From Sphingobacterium sp. R2 (GTDB taxonomy: Bacteria; Bacteroidota; Bacteroidia; Sphingobacteriales; Sphingobacteriaceae), in the NCBI RefSeq assembly GCF_040760075.1, contig NZ_CP142884.1, positions 3,534,001 to 3,598,000 of the forward strand: 64,000 nucleotides of DNA. The letters run 5' to 3'. How positions within the stretch are numbered: position 1 is the first letter of the stretch; each line of letters begins with the position of its first letter. The position numbers were made by a program, and so were the translations under genes. Below, in pieces: positions 1-9,819 of this stretch. Under the pieces are notes generated by a model. It was not told where the DNA came from, searched no databases, and saw nothing but the letters and a program-made list of their open reading frames with translations.

Positions 1-657
1 ACCTTTTTTTCCAACTATCCTGGAAGCTGAAAAACCGGGCAATGATCCCATGGTTTGAGTTTGCCAGTCCGAAATATCATTTCTTGCGTCAAACCTGATG
101 TTTGATTCCGCTAGGCGAAAGTTTGGAAGTGGATTGTCAGCAGTTTGATAAGCGGGGTGAATCCGTGAAAGCCAACTCTGGTCACTATTTATGTCAATGG
201 TTTCAGTTTGCATATGGAAAAATAGTCCAGATTTCCCACTGCTGACATGTGAAAATCCAGATTTTCCAAAATGCCATAATAAAACTGCTATTTTGTTATT
301 TCCTTTGGACAGGTATGGCCCCAGGTCAATTTTATCGCAGTAGCTATCGTTCGGATTAGGCCCTCTTTTTAATCCCCCTTCAAAAATTATAAGTTTACCA
401 TTTATCCAAAGCCAGTATTTTGTATCTGCTGAAATCGTTGTAAAAGCTTGCCTGGGCTTATCTTTAAACTGCACATCTTTACGAAAAGCAATCCAGGTAT
501 TTGTGCTATCCGAATTTAGATCGTTGGCAGATATCCAATGCGTAACCTCTGCTACTTCCTGTGGTAGTGCTTTAACGTGAATTAAGCAACAGAGTAGCAA
601 TAAAAAAAATATTTTCTTATAAAGTCCACCTCTACGGGGATATATGTTTGTCTCCAT
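1..657 (-). CDS. Alpha-L-rhamnosidase-like protein, N-terminal part (partial)
   Basis: The reading frame is open from an ATG at 657 to the window edge, giving 219 codons with no stop. Residues 1 to about 28 look like a secretion signal: a short basic start, a leucine-rich core, then Ala-Leu-Pro-Gln. The next 190 residues resemble the beta-sandwich sugar-binding module found before the catalytic domain of GH78-type alpha-L-rhamnosidases. Recognisable parts are an early WISA segment, a KYWLWING segment, a KRGPNPNDSYCD segment and a GNNKIAVLLWHFG strand. The catalytic domain would lie outside the window, so the activity is an inference from this module and from the neighbouring GH127 gene. It is divergent from the GH127 gene. 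Confidence 0.72.
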   Translation of the reverse strand, partial: METNIYPRRGGLYKKIFFLLLLCCLIHVKALPQEVAEVTHWISANDLNSDSTNTWIAFRKDVQFKDKPRQAFTTISADTKYWLWINGKLIIFEGGLKRGPNPNDSYCDKIDLGPYLSKGNNKIAVLLWHFGKSGFSHVSSGKSGLFFHMQTETIDINSDQSWLSRIHPAYQTADNPLPNFRLAESNIRFDARNDISDWQTQTMGSLPGFSASRIVGKKG

Positions 658-1008
658 TTTAAAATCAAAAATAATTTAGGTTTTACAATTCTAATTTCTA
701 AATCAAAGGATGCCTAAAACGATGCTAATCTTCGGCTCATGTTGACATCCCGATTTTTTTATCGACTTTTTTGACACCTGTGACCGTTTAGTGCAAGAAA
801 AACCTTTTTGTGGCAGCATACGTGTAATTCACAGCAATCTAGAGCAAGTTAACTATATTTTTAATGTCGTTTATACATTTGTTAATATAATGTCGCTGTT
901 CGGTAAAATTGGGGTGAATTACATGGAGTACGCGCTATATTTTTGCATTATGATCTAACGACAGTAGTTGGATAGCTAGATAAGTAACGAACCTCAGAAA
1001 TAATTCAG
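658..1008. other. Divergent intergenic region between two glycosidase genes
   Basis: No gene is seen in these 351 AT-rich bases. They must hold promoters for both divergent genes, but no pair of boxes with correct spacing was found. Visible small elements are two direct copies of TAATGTCG at 862-869 and 888-895, and a CTTTTTTGACAC block at 766-777 that resembles blocks upstream of the SusC gene at 52792. A TAnnTTTG match at 938-945 has no partner box. Confidence 0.5.
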
Positions 1009-4000
1009 ATGAACAAATTTATAATTAGGACAATCGTTATGGCCTTTGTCAGCTTCTATTTCCCAAAAATTGCACATGCGCAAAATGGAGATCAGATCCT
1101 CGACGGAATAGGTGAGACAGATATGATAGCCCGATATATTTTTAATGGAGATTTAAAAGATTGGTCGCGCAATAATCTGCATAGCAACATCCTCAAGACA
1201 GTGCCGAAATTTGAAAATGACGAGCAATTTGGCAAAGTTTTGTCGCTCTCTGGGGGTACAAATGAGTTTATCACACTTCCAAAAGGTATTTTTACGGACT
1301 TTGAATCTATTAGTCTAACAGGCTGGTTTTATCTTCGTTCGAAAATGGAGGGGCAGACATTTTTTAGAATTGGAAAGGATGCTGACAGCCAGCTATTTGT
1401 TAGTCCAGGAGGAAAGGAAGACCAGAGCGGCTATCAGGCTGTTTTAAGACTAAATAACCGGAGTATCAAAAGTACAGCTGTTCGACGCATTGAAACGGGA
1501 AAGTGGGTTCATATTTCAGTAGTCATGGATCTGTCTTCCAGGTCACTCATCCTTTATCTTGATGGAAAACAGGTAGATAAGCTAGCAGGAATCCCACAGG
1601 AAATAGGTGCTATGCTCCGGGGACAGACTTCGGGAGTTATAGAAAGCCAGATCGGAAAATCTATACTGCCCGGACAGCCAAATATTAAAGCGCTGCTGCA
1701 CGATTTTAGAATTTATAGGGTTGCCTTGACATCCAATCAAATTGCTGGAATTTATAAAAATAGCCTTCGAGGTGTTCGCGAAGATATTGACAATATGGGA
1801 AAAAAGGAAGATGACTTGCCCAGCTATCCGATGACCAAAGCACAGCTGTATAATGCTTTTCTTATGAATGTTGCTGATGTGGAGGTTGAAACTAGCGTGG
1901 GGGAACTCCCTCATTTACCAAACTACCTGCAGGGTACGTATAAGGATGGAATGGAAGGCCCGAAAGTCCGCGTCCTGTGGCCATCACCTATGGACAATAC
2001 AGCAGTGATTGAAAAAGGCAGATATAGTATAACTGGACGGATCCCGGGTACAGATTTCAGACCAAAAGCAACAGTTACAATAAAGGGCGAACAAAAAGAG
2101 ACACCAAAGCTAACTTTATCTACCTTTGAACTGAATGATGTCTCATTAAATGTGAATAATGAGCATCAGGAAACAAAATTTATAGAAAACAGAGAAAAGT
2201 TTGTTCAGGCACTGGCCAAAACCGATCCAAATTCGTTCTTGTACATGTTCCGCCATGCCTATGGCCAAGAACAGCCAGCGGAAGCTAAACCTTTAGGTGT
2301 TTGGGACAGCAAGGATACAAAACTACGTGGTCATGCTACAGGGCACTATCTGACGGCTATTGCGCAAGCTTATGCTGGATCCGGATATGATAAAAATCTT
2401 CAGGAAAATTTTTCAGCAAAGATGACCTATATGGTAGACGAGCTGTATCGATTATCACAGCTTTCAGGCAGACCAAAGACTAACGGCGGAAATAGTGTCT
2501 CTGACCCGAGGCTTGTTCCTGTTGGGCCGGGAAAGTCAAAATACGATTCCGATCTGAGCGATGAGGGAATACGCACAGATTACTGGAACTGGGGAGAAGG
2601 ATTTATCAGTGCCTATCCGCCCGATCAGTTTATTATGTTAGAAAAAGGTGCCAAATATGGTGGGCAGAAGGATCAGGTCTGGGGCCCTTACTATACCCTG
2701 CACAAGATAATGGCTGGACTGCTGGACATATATGAAGTAAGTAAGAATAGAAAAGCACTTATCGTCGCATCAGGAATGGGGGATTGGGTATTTGCGCGCT
2801 TGAGCGTATTACCGAAGGACAGATTGATCACAATGTGGAATACCTATATTGCGGGTGAATTGGGCGGAATGAATGAAGTAATGGCCCGCCTCTATAGACT
2901 TACTGATCAAGAAAAATACTTCAAAGCTGCTCAGCTCTTTGATAATATCGATCTCTTTTACGGTGATGCAGAACATACCCACGGCTTGGCAAAAAATGTC
3001 GATACTTTTCGTGGATTACATGCAAATCAGCATATTCCGCAAATAATCGGAAGTATAGAAATGTATCGCGCATCCGATCAATCTGCCTATTATAAAATAG
3101 CGGAGAATTTTTGGTATAAAACTGTTAATGATTATATGTACAGTATTGGCGGAGTAGCCGGAGCCCGCAACCCGGCCAATGCAGAATGCTTTATCAGTCA
3201 GCCGGCAACTTTGTATGAAAATGGATTTTCTGCAGGCGGTCAAAATGAGACATGTGCAACATATAATATGTTAAAATTGACCGCTGATCTTTTCTTGTTC
3301 GATCAGCGTGGAGAGTTTATGGATTACTACGAGCGCGGCCTTTATAACCATATCTTGGCCTCAGTAGCCAAGGATAGTCCGGCCAATACGTATCATATCT
3401 CCTTAAGACCTGGAAGCTTGAAGCAATTCAGTAATGCCGATATGACTGGTTTTACCTGCTGTAACGGTACCGCTCTCGAGAGCAGTACCAAATTGCAGAA
3501 CTCTATTTACTTTAAAAGCGGCGATAACAGCGCTTTGTATGTGAATCTATTTGTTCCGTCAACACTTTATTGGAAAGAGAAAAACGTGACTATAGAGCAA
3601 CGGACCGATTTTCCGAAAGCAGATGTAACGCGACTTATTATGAAAGGTAGCGGAACATTCGATCTGAATATCCGCGTGCCGGGATGGGCTACCAAAGGTT
3701 TTTTCGTCACGATCAACGGCAGAAACGAATCCATCCAGGCCACACCGGGAACTTATCTAAAGATAAGCCGAGCGTGGAATGATGGTGATACGATTGAATT
3801 AAAGATGCCATTTCAATTTCATTTAGATCCGGTAATGGATCAGCCGAATATAGCAAGTCTTTTCTATGGGCCGATCTTATTGGCGGCACAAGAGCCAGAA
3901 GCCAGAAAACAGTGGAGAAAGATCACGTTGGAAGCAAAAGATATAGGCAGTAAGATTAAAGGTAATCCGTCAACACTTGAATTTAAAATAGATGATGCGG

Positions 4001-4065
4001 TTTTCAAACCTTTTTATGAAACCTATGGCCGACATTCTGTCTATTTGGATGTCACACTTAAATAA
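1009..4065 (+). CDS. Secreted LamG-containing beta-L-arabinofuranosidase, GH127/GH146 type
   Basis: This is a 1018-residue exported enzyme predicted to release beta-linked L-arabinofuranose from plant glycans such as pectin side chains. Residues 1-25 are a signal peptide ending Ala-His-Ala-Gln. Residues about 40-250 form a LamG/concanavalin-like module, followed by a linker and an Ig-like strand region. The catalytic (alpha/alpha)6 domain runs from about residue 380 and begins with the family segment GVWDSKDTKLRGHATGHYL. The zinc/nucleophile set of GH127 is visible: Glu747 and Cys749 in NETC, and Cys817-Cys818 in CCNG, equivalent to E338, C340, C417 and C418 of HypBA1. The candidate acid/base is Glu617 in GELGGMNE. 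GH127 and GH146 cannot be separated by eye. Its divergent neighbour is rhamnosidase-like, which supports a pectin role. Confidence 0.88.
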   Translation: MNKFIIRTIVMAFVSFYFPKIAHAQNGDQILDGIGETDMIARYIFNGDLKDWSRNNLHSNILKTVPKFENDEQFGKVLSLSGGTNEFITLPKGIFTDFESISLTGWFYLRSKMEGQTFFRIGKDADSQLFVSPGGKEDQSGYQAVLRLNNRSIKSTAVRRIETGKWVHISVVMDLSSRSLILYLDGKQVDKLAGIPQEIGAMLRGQTSGVIESQIGKSILPGQPNIKALLHDFRIYRVALTSNQIAGIYKNSLRGVREDIDNMGKKEDDLPSYPMTKAQLYNAFLMNVADVEVETSVGELPHLPNYLQGTYKDGMEGPKVRVLWPSPMDNTAVIEKGRYSITGRIPGTDFRPKATVTIKGEQKETPKLTLSTFELNDVSLNVNNEHQETKFIENREKFVQALAKTDPNSFLYMFRHAYGQEQPAEAKPLGVWDSKDTKLRGHATGHYLTAIAQAYAGSGYDKNLQENFSAKMTYMVDELYRLSQLSGRPKTNGGNSVSDPRLVPVGPGKSKYDSDLSDEGIRTDYWNWGEGFISAYPPDQFIMLEKGAKYGGQKDQVWGPYYTLHKIMAGLLDIYEVSKNRKALIVASGMGDWVFARLSVLPKDRLITMWNTYIAGELGGMNEVMARLYRLTDQEKYFKAAQLFDNIDLFYGDAEHTHGLAKNVDTFRGLHANQHIPQIIGSIEMYRASDQSAYYKIAENFWYKTVNDYMYSIGGVAGARNPANAECFISQPATLYENGFSAGGQNETCATYNMLKLTADLFLFDQRGEFMDYYERGLYNHILASVAKDSPANTYHISLRPGSLKQFSNADMTGFTCCNGTALESSTKLQNSIYFKSGDNSALYVNLFVPSTLYWKEKNVTIEQRTDFPKADVTRLIMKGSGTFDLNIRVPGWATKGFFVTINGRNESIQATPGTYLKISRAWNDGDTIELKMPFQFHLDPVMDQPNIASLFYGPILLAAQEPEARKQWRKITLEAKDIGSKIKGNPSTLEFKIDDAVFKPFYETYGRHSVYLDVTLK

Positions 4066-4467
4066 AAATTCTCTTGCCTACATTGTTAAAGAATTTTTAA
4101 AACAAATAACATAATTTCTGCAAGCTTGGTAAGCTTCTCGTTGCGTACTGAGCTGCAGACGGCATTGACGGCTGCGGTAGGCACACTGGTCAGTTTTGTG
4201 ACGAGCCGATTGATCGGGCGATGGACCGACAGGCAACGAAAATAAAAAGCTCTATTTTGGAAGACTAAAGCGCATTCGAAAGGTGCGGTTTAGCTACAAA
4301 TAGCAAACCTGCGTAAACGTGTTTATGCCTTGTAAAGTGTCTTTGAACGATATATAGTGGATAATTAATGGAAATAGAAAATTGTTGTACTTTTTATTTA
4401 ATTAATTAAATATTTTGTATATTTGCGTGTTTACAACCACATAATTTATCTCTTTAACTCGTTTATA
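4066..4467. other. Intergenic region with a short ORF relic and a promoter
   Basis: About 400 bases separate the GH127 gene from the next lipoprotein gene. A short frame without a convincing start ends at 4242 and encodes a hydrophobic tail (TALTAAVGTLVSFVTSRLIG, then a basic end). It looks like the C-terminus of a small membrane protein, perhaps a relic. The right end carries the promoter listed at 4418-4425. Confidence 0.4.
4418..4425 (+). promoter_or_regulatory. Bacteroidota -7 box (TATATTTG)
   Basis: This is a perfect match to TAnnTTTG, placed 43 bases before the ATG at 4468. Transcription would start near 4432. The match overlaps the TTG codon at 4423, which rules that codon out as a start. 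The upstream -33 element is not clear. Confidence 0.55.
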
Positions 4468-5334
4468 ATGTTCAACTATTTAAGTTTACTTGCTTTTTCC
4501 CTTCTGCTCATGGCCAGCTGTTCCGATAAATACAACGAATTGGATACGGACGAAGAAATTCCCAAAGAATCGTTAACAATGATGCCACTGCGCCTCGAAA
4601 CGGATGTTAAAACAGCCAATATATTTAATATGGTGGTCTTTACCATGAAAGACAGCACCATTGATGAGCTCAAAGAATGGATTGGCCTTCCGGTTAAGTA
4701 TAGTGAACTTGATTCTCTTTTTTGGGAAGTAGAGGGTAGTCCCAGTCGAGTCAATCTTTTAGCGAAGGGCACAGGTTCGCTTTCTTTAAAATCAGCATGG
4801 GGACACTACTTTTATTTGCCCGGTACCTATAAAACTTATCTGTCAGGTTATAAAGACAACAAGAGGGTTGTAAGGGATTCTACCTATATCAAGATAAATG
4901 CCAATGCAGATTTCTTGAATGTGGACTGGAACAGAATAGACAATATCAATCAAAATACAGGCTATACAACCAATGGTACACTAGGCTATCAATTTCGCAT
5001 TCTGAATAGAAAATCAGGAAATACGGTTTATTCAGGACTGACAGTTGCTTTTGATTCGATCGATTATAGACAAAACATAATTAATCTGGGAAAGAAAGAA
5101 AGGGATGCGCTGTCTGCATATATGACAAAATTATATGGAAATGCGAATTTTGAAGGCGATAAAGAGCTGTTGAGTGAACAGTTTAAGCAACTTTTTAAGG
5201 CCGATGTGGCAAAAGATGAGGTGCTCAAAATCTGGAAAACCCCCAAGTCAAATATTGCATTATTGCACCTTAAAAACGATAAAGATGAGGCTTTTAGCTA
5301 TTGGGTGCATGCCGAGCCCGCAGCACAGAAATAG
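4468..5334 (+). CDS. Lipoprotein of unknown function
   Basis: This is a 288-residue protein with a type II signal peptide: Met-Phe-Asn, a leucine-rich core and the lipobox LLMASC at residue 18, so it should be anchored in the envelope. The mature part is mixed alpha/beta, with no domain I recognise. An upstream in-frame TTG at 4423 would extend it by 15 residues, but that codon lies inside the probable -7 promoter box and would spoil the signal peptide, so the ATG at 4468 is preferred. It stands alone, convergent with the permease gene at 5479. Confidence 0.72.
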   Translation: MFNYLSLLAFSLLLMASCSDKYNELDTDEEIPKESLTMMPLRLETDVKTANIFNMVVFTMKDSTIDELKEWIGLPVKYSELDSLFWEVEGSPSRVNLLAKGTGSLSLKSAWGHYFYLPGTYKTYLSGYKDNKRVVRDSTYIKINANADFLNVDWNRIDNINQNTGYTTNGTLGYQFRILNRKSGNTVYSGLTVAFDSIDYRQNIINLGKKERDALSAYMTKLYGNANFEGDKELLSEQFKQLFKADVAKDEVLKIWKTPKSNIALLHLKNDKDEAFSYWVHAEPAAQK

Positions 5335-5478
5335 CAATTTGAACACGGGTAGGTTATACAGGTTGTTTAAAACGCCTGATTCCTTCATCGTTAGCTAAAA
5401 AGTCGAGATAGCCGGCAGCTGAAACGGTAACTTTTAGGTAATCCGTATTGCAGCGGAATATCCTTTTTCACTGTTATT

Positions 5479-7836
5479 TTACTCATCTCTCAAACTCACA
5501 ACCGGATTGATAAGGGCTGCTTTGATCGCGTGATAACTCATGGTGAATAATGCTATGATGAGCGCGCCCAATCCTGCAGCAACAAAGATATCCCAGGTGA
5601 TAGCAATGCGATACGTGTATTCGCTCAGGAGGTGATCGGCAATATAATAGGCGATCGGAAAGGCAACCAAGCAGGAGAGAACGACCAGCAGTACAAAGTC
5701 CTGCGACAGCATCCGCATGATCTTAAAAATTGAAGCCCCCAGTACTTTATGGATGCCGATCTCTTTCGTTCTGTTCTCTGCCATATAGGCGGTAAGTCCA
5801 AATAGACCGAGACAGGAAATAAAAATGGTCAACAGTGCGAAAAGGCTCGAAAGTGTGCCCAACTGTTGAAAGTCTTTGAATTTTTCTGCATAATTACGGT
5901 CTACAAAAGAGTATTCAAAGGGATAGTCGGGATTATAAGCTTTAAAGATCTTCTCCATAGCCGTAAGTGCTTCGGAAGTGCTTACATGATCGTTTAGGCA
6001 TATATTTGTTACCTGAGTGCCTGAGAAAGCGCCCTGAATGACGAGTGGAGAAATAGCGCTGAAAGGCGATTCTTGAATAAAATCTTTCACTACGCCTACA
6101 ATATGCCATTTTCTGCCATCAACAACCGTTTTGCCAATCGGATCGTCGAAATTAAATACTTTGGCAGCCGATTCGTTAATAATCATTGCCCCAGAGTCCG
6201 TTGGAAATTGAGTTAGGTCAAAATCCCTTCCCGCAACGAGTTCGAGCTCCGCGGTCTTGACCAAATTTTCATCGGCTCCCATTCGGGCAAAAATAGTGTT
6301 GTCGTCTTTGGGCTTACCATCCCATTCCATGTAGTTAAAACTCATCGTTTTCGTGAGTGGTGCGGATGTCCTTGAAACCTGCTTGGCAATACCGGATGAC
6401 AGCAATTCATTTTTTATCAGTAAGCTATTTTTGCGGATGTCTCCCTGATCGACGATACTCACCAACCTATCTTTGTTATATCCGGTTTCCCTATTTTGAG
6501 CGTGTTTGATTTGGCGCTGAATAGATAACGTTGTGACGATCAGTATGATTGCAATACAGAATTGCGAAACAACTAGGACTTTACGCGGGTTGAATGTCTG
6601 TTGAATATGGAGATATTTACCTTTGAGTACTTTTGTTGGGAGGAAAGAAGACAAATAAAATGCGGGATAGCTTCCTGAAAGAATTCCGGAAACGAAAATA
6701 AAACCTGCAAAAACGGCCCAGAAAAGAAGATCGTCAAACGGAATAACAAGTTCTCTCGAAACCAATTCATTAAAATAGGGAAGTGTGATTAGCGTGATCA
6801 ATAACGATAATAAGCCCGAAATAAAGGAAATCACCATTGATTCGGTAAGGAACTGTCCGATCAGCAGTTTTTTACTTGCCCCCACAACTTTTCGGACACC
6901 CACTTCCTTCGCCCTTTTTTCGCTCTGCGCCGTGCTCAGATTCATGAAATTAATGCTGGCAATAAGAAGGATCAAACAGGCAATAGCAATGAAAGAGCGG
7001 ACCATGATAATGCGTGGTGAAGTCGGCTTTCCTTGCGCTGTAAATTTGCTATACAACCACTGGTCGCCAATGGGTTGAATAAAATTGGCAACTTTGGTGT
7101 CTGTGTGCTTTCTTAAATAATATTGGATATTCTTTTGGAATTGATCGATATTGACGTTTTGATGTAACTTGATGTACGTTTGTATGGAATTATTACCCCA
7201 ATAATCATCCGAATAGCCTATTTTTTCCATTAATGTCCAAGGCACCAGATAGGTGCTTCCTTTCATAAACGAATGATCTGGAATGTCTTCGATAATTGCA
7301 GACACCGTTGACACTTGGGTGCTGTCCAATCGGATCGTCTGATTGATAGGGTTTGAATGCCCAAATAATCTTTCTGCCAAAGATTTTGTCAAGACAATCT
7401 GATTGGGGTTTTTTAATGCCTCCTGTGGATTGCCCGCAATCACTTTATAATCAAATAGGTTTAGGAAGGTGCTATCTACGAAGACACCGGGTTCTTTTGC
7501 AAGCTTTATATCCTGACGGGTTAATAAAAATCCGGTCCCCTTATCCACGCGTGTAATGGTCTGTATTTCTGGAAAGTCAGTTTTTAAAGCCCGAGCCATT
7601 GGTTTTGGGGTATAAAAATGCTCCACGCTTTCACCTGCCCACACGTCTTTCATGCCTACTGCATAGATCCGATCGTTATCGGCATAAAATCGGTCAAAGT
7701 TAAATTCGCTCCGCACCCATAACATGATCAAAATGGCGGCGGTCATTCCAGAAGCAAGCCCAATACTATTAATTGCGGTAAAACCACTATTTTTTGAAAG
7801 GTGGCGAAAAGCTATTTTAAAATAATTCAAAATCAT
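5479..7836 (-). CDS. MacB/FtsX-family ABC transporter permease
   Basis: This is a 785-residue inner-membrane permease of the large Bacteroidota type. A TM helix near residues 20-42 is followed by a MacB-like periplasmic domain, three TM helices around residues 280-390, a fourth helix near 430, a second periplasmic domain, and a final FtsX block of three helices. Conserved pieces are RAKEVGVRKVVGAS in the first half and RTKEIGIHKVLGAS in the second. The frame stays open upstream to an ATG at 8022, but those 62 residues are polar and unlike the family. The ATG at 7836 begins the usual MILNYFKIAFRHL start. No ATPase gene lies next to it, so the partner and substrate are unknown. Confidence 0.87.
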   Translation of the reverse strand: MILNYFKIAFRHLSKNSGFTAINSIGLASGMTAAILIMLWVRSEFNFDRFYADNDRIYAVGMKDVWAGESVEHFYTPKPMARALKTDFPEIQTITRVDKGTGFLLTRQDIKLAKEPGVFVDSTFLNLFDYKVIAGNPQEALKNPNQIVLTKSLAERLFGHSNPINQTIRLDSTQVSTVSAIIEDIPDHSFMKGSTYLVPWTLMEKIGYSDDYWGNNSIQTYIKLHQNVNIDQFQKNIQYYLRKHTDTKVANFIQPIGDQWLYSKFTAQGKPTSPRIIMVRSFIAIACLILLIASINFMNLSTAQSEKRAKEVGVRKVVGASKKLLIGQFLTESMVISFISGLLSLLITLITLPYFNELVSRELVIPFDDLLFWAVFAGFIFVSGILSGSYPAFYLSSFLPTKVLKGKYLHIQQTFNPRKVLVVSQFCIAIILIVTTLSIQRQIKHAQNRETGYNKDRLVSIVDQGDIRKNSLLIKNELLSSGIAKQVSRTSAPLTKTMSFNYMEWDGKPKDDNTIFARMGADENLVKTAELELVAGRDFDLTQFPTDSGAMIINESAAKVFNFDDPIGKTVVDGRKWHIVGVVKDFIQESPFSAISPLVIQGAFSGTQVTNICLNDHVSTSEALTAMEKIFKAYNPDYPFEYSFVDRNYAEKFKDFQQLGTLSSLFALLTIFISCLGLFGLTAYMAENRTKEIGIHKVLGASIFKIMRMLSQDFVLLVVLSCLVAFPIAYYIADHLLSEYTYRIAITWDIFVAAGLGALIIALFTMSYHAIKAALINPVVSLRDE

Positions 7837-8072
7837 AATAACACGTTGTGCAGTTATGCCGTCCAATTTATTTGCCAATAATTCAAAACGCTGTAAATGA
7901 GCTGTTAAAATTCTTTCTGAATCAGTTTCTTGTTCGGACGCGAACGGTATTTGTTCGAAAACGGACAGTTCGATTACCAATCTAAGAGGGGGACTAGCAG
8001 TAGGGTAGCTAGTAGATCGCATGATTAGTGATTAAAAATCTATGGATATGAAGAGCGCATTCGTCAAACTTT

Positions 8073-8108
8073 CAAAAAGCCGAATAAGCAGTCAGAGGCT
8101 TATTCGGC
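8073..8108 (-). terminator. Rho-independent terminator
   Basis: An 11-bp perfect stem (GCCGAATAAGC at 8079-8089 paired with 8098-8108, loop of 8) is followed on the minus strand by a T run. It sits 8 bases past the stop of the gene at 8117, so it ends the alcohol dehydrogenase operon. Confidence 0.82.
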
Positions 8109-8116
8109 AGATGATA

Positions 8117-8641
8117 TTATTTATTTTCCCTTTTCGAACAAAGCTGAAAAGCTACCAATCCAATCAATAGCCCAGCGACAACAGTTTTCCCTATGAAAGC
8201 TTTTTTATTATACTTCCATTCGGCACCCAGTCCAAGTTCTTTGGCGATATTGGGAAGATGGCCTTTCGAGATGTCTTCAACAACACCTTCCAGCATATCG
8301 ACACGGTCTGCCAGTACCAGCGGGAGCCAGCGGCCGTAGCTGGATTCGCTATACGTAAAGGCAAAGCGTCGAATGGCGCCACTCAGTCCTTTGGGTGGAT
8401 TGCCCGTTCCGTAAACTGCTGTTAGGTTGGGGCGCTCGACAGAATGCAGTATCTCAACCGTTTCTTCCTGCAATGGGGGGCGCTGCCAGGAATAGCCCTG
8501 ATGTTCTTGGTTGTTTCGTTTTTTGATGGGATAGGTGGGGTCGTTTTTGGGGTCAAAATCGATTCCCCAGCCCTTGATATGCCCATATTCCGATTGTCTA
8601 TCGTTGATAAAATCTTCGGGTGTAGTTTGATCTGTTATCAT
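8117..8641 (-). CDS. Small membrane-anchored protein of unknown function
   Basis: This is a 174-residue protein. The N-terminal 150 residues are soluble and rich in Pro and charged residues, with segments such as GWGIDFDPKNDPTYPIK and WQRPPLQEETVEILHS. One TM helix near the C-terminus (KTVVAGLLIGLVAFQL) ends in a short basic tail. No catalytic motif is visible. The start at 8641 lies 11 bases after the stop of the alcohol dehydrogenase gene on the same strand. An 18-codon longer version would overlap that gene. Tight spacing and the shared terminator put both in one operon, so the function may be linked to that enzyme. Confidence 0.75.
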   Translation of the reverse strand: MITDQTTPEDFINDRQSEYGHIKGWGIDFDPKNDPTYPIKKRNNQEHQGYSWQRPPLQEETVEILHSVERPNLTAVYGTGNPPKGLSGAIRRFAFTYSESSYGRWLPLVLADRVDMLEGVVEDISKGHLPNIAKELGLGAEWKYNKKAFIGKTVVAGLLIGLVAFQLCSKRENK

Positions 8642-8652
8642 AGTAAAATATC

Positions 8653-9819
8653 TTAAATCGAAGCCGATGGTGGAATTAACACAGTTTTGATACAATGATC
8701 CAATTTGGAAGAGAAGAGGTGATATGCATCACCGACTTCTTCGAGTGGAACCCGATGTGTAATCAGCTCTTTGGGATTGATAACGCCATCCTTTACATGT
8801 TGGATCAGTTTGGGTAGCAGCCGCTTCACCGAAGCTTGGTTGGCCCGTATGGTGATTCCTTTATTTAACACATTGCCAATAGGAACCAAACTATTTGTAG
8901 GGCCATAGACGCCTACAATAGACACGATACCCCCTTTTTTTACGCTATTAATCGCCCAGTGCAATGCCGTGGTCGATCCGCCCTGTAGCATCAGGTATCT
9001 TCCCAGAAGACTATTCATGGTGTTACCTGCCGCCTCACAGCCCACCGCATCGATGCACACATCTGCGCCGAGTGAATCGGTGACCGTTTTGATAAAAACG
9101 ACGGGATCGCCTATGGAGCGGAAATTGACTGCCTCACACTGAGCGTAGCGTTCGGCAAATTCCAGCCGATAGTCGACATGGTCGATTATAATCACTCGGG
9201 CAGCCCCGAACAGCCAGGAGCACTTGGCAGCCATAATACCAATTGGACCGGCACCAAAGACCACCACCGTATCTCCGGGTTGAATTCCCGCCATTTCGGC
9301 CGCCTGATAACCTGTAGGTACAACATCGGTCAGCAAAACCGCATCGTCGGGATCCATCCAGTCGGGAATGACGACCGGACCAACATCTGCGTAGGGCACC
9401 CGAACATATTCGGCTTGCCCACCGGCATAGCCACCCGCAGTATGGGAATAGCCAAAGATACCGCCTACCGCAGTCGCTTCAGGATTGGATTCATGGCAGT
9501 TACCATACAGCTCCTGCCGACAGAAGGCACATTTGCCACAGGCAATATTGAAAGGCACCATCACCCGGTCGCCAACTTTTAAATTTTCTATTCCAGCGCC
9601 TACCTCGACCACTTCACCTATAAACTCGTGTCCAAAGGTAGACCCCACCCGGGTGTCTGGTACTAGACCATGGTAAAGATGCAAGTCAGACCCGCAGATA
9701 CAGGAGCGCAATACCCGTACGATGGCATCCTGCGGATGGAGGATCTCTGGCATGGGGGCATTTTTATCGGCACGTACGCGATAGGGCCCTCGATAATTCA
9801 TTGCAAGCATAATATTCAA
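8653..9819 (-). CDS. Zinc-dependent medium-chain alcohol dehydrogenase
   Basis: This is a 388-residue MDR-family oxidoreductase, probably NAD(P)-linked and cytoplasmic. The catalytic zinc region is seen as Cys42 (CGSDLHLYHG) and His64-Glu65 (GHEFIGEV). The structural zinc is held by Cys94, Cys97, Cys100 and Cys108. A Rossmann glycine motif GAGPIG follows near residue 190. Length and inserts resemble the glutathione-independent formaldehyde dehydrogenase-like subgroup, but the substrate cannot be told from sequence. A second in-frame ATG three codons in is an alternative start. It is the first gene of a two-gene operon. Confidence 0.88.
   Translation of the reverse strand: MNIMLAMNYRGPYRVRADKNAPMPEILHPQDAIVRVLRSCICGSDLHLYHGLVPDTRVGSTFGHEFIGEVVEVGAGIENLKVGDRVMVPFNIACGKCAFCRQELYGNCHESNPEATAVGGIFGYSHTAGGYAGGQAEYVRVPYADVGPVVIPDWMDPDDAVLLTDVVPTGYQAAEMAGIQPGDTVVVFGAGPIGIMAAKCSWLFGAARVIIIDHVDYRLEFAERYAQCEAVNFRSIGDPVVFIKTVTDSLGADVCIDAVGCEAAGNTMNSLLGRYLMLQGGSTTALHWAINSVKKGGIVSIVGVYGPTNSLVPIGNVLNKGITIRANQASVKRLLPKLIQHVKDGVINPKELITHRVPLEEVGDAYHLFSSKLDHCIKTVLIPPSASI

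Noticed and set aside
666..673. Minus-strand TATTTTTG as promoter of the rhamnosidase-like gene
   Set aside because: It would start transcription almost at the start codon and has no -33 partner.
938..945. TATTTTTG as the -7 box of the GH127 gene
   Set aside because: No TTG lies about 20 bases upstream; the nearest is 26 bases away, and the region is very AT-rich.
4423..4467. TTG start for the lipoprotein at 4468
   Set aside because: The codon lies inside a perfect -7 box and would disrupt the lipoprotein signal.
7837..8022. 62-residue N-terminal extension of the ABC permease
   Set aside because: The residues are polar and unlike the family, which starts with the MILNYFKIAFRHL segment at 7836.
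9178..9676. Plus-strand open frames opposite the alcohol dehydrogenase
   Set aside because: They are antisense frames of a well-supported gene with low-complexity, Cys/His-rich translations and no family match.
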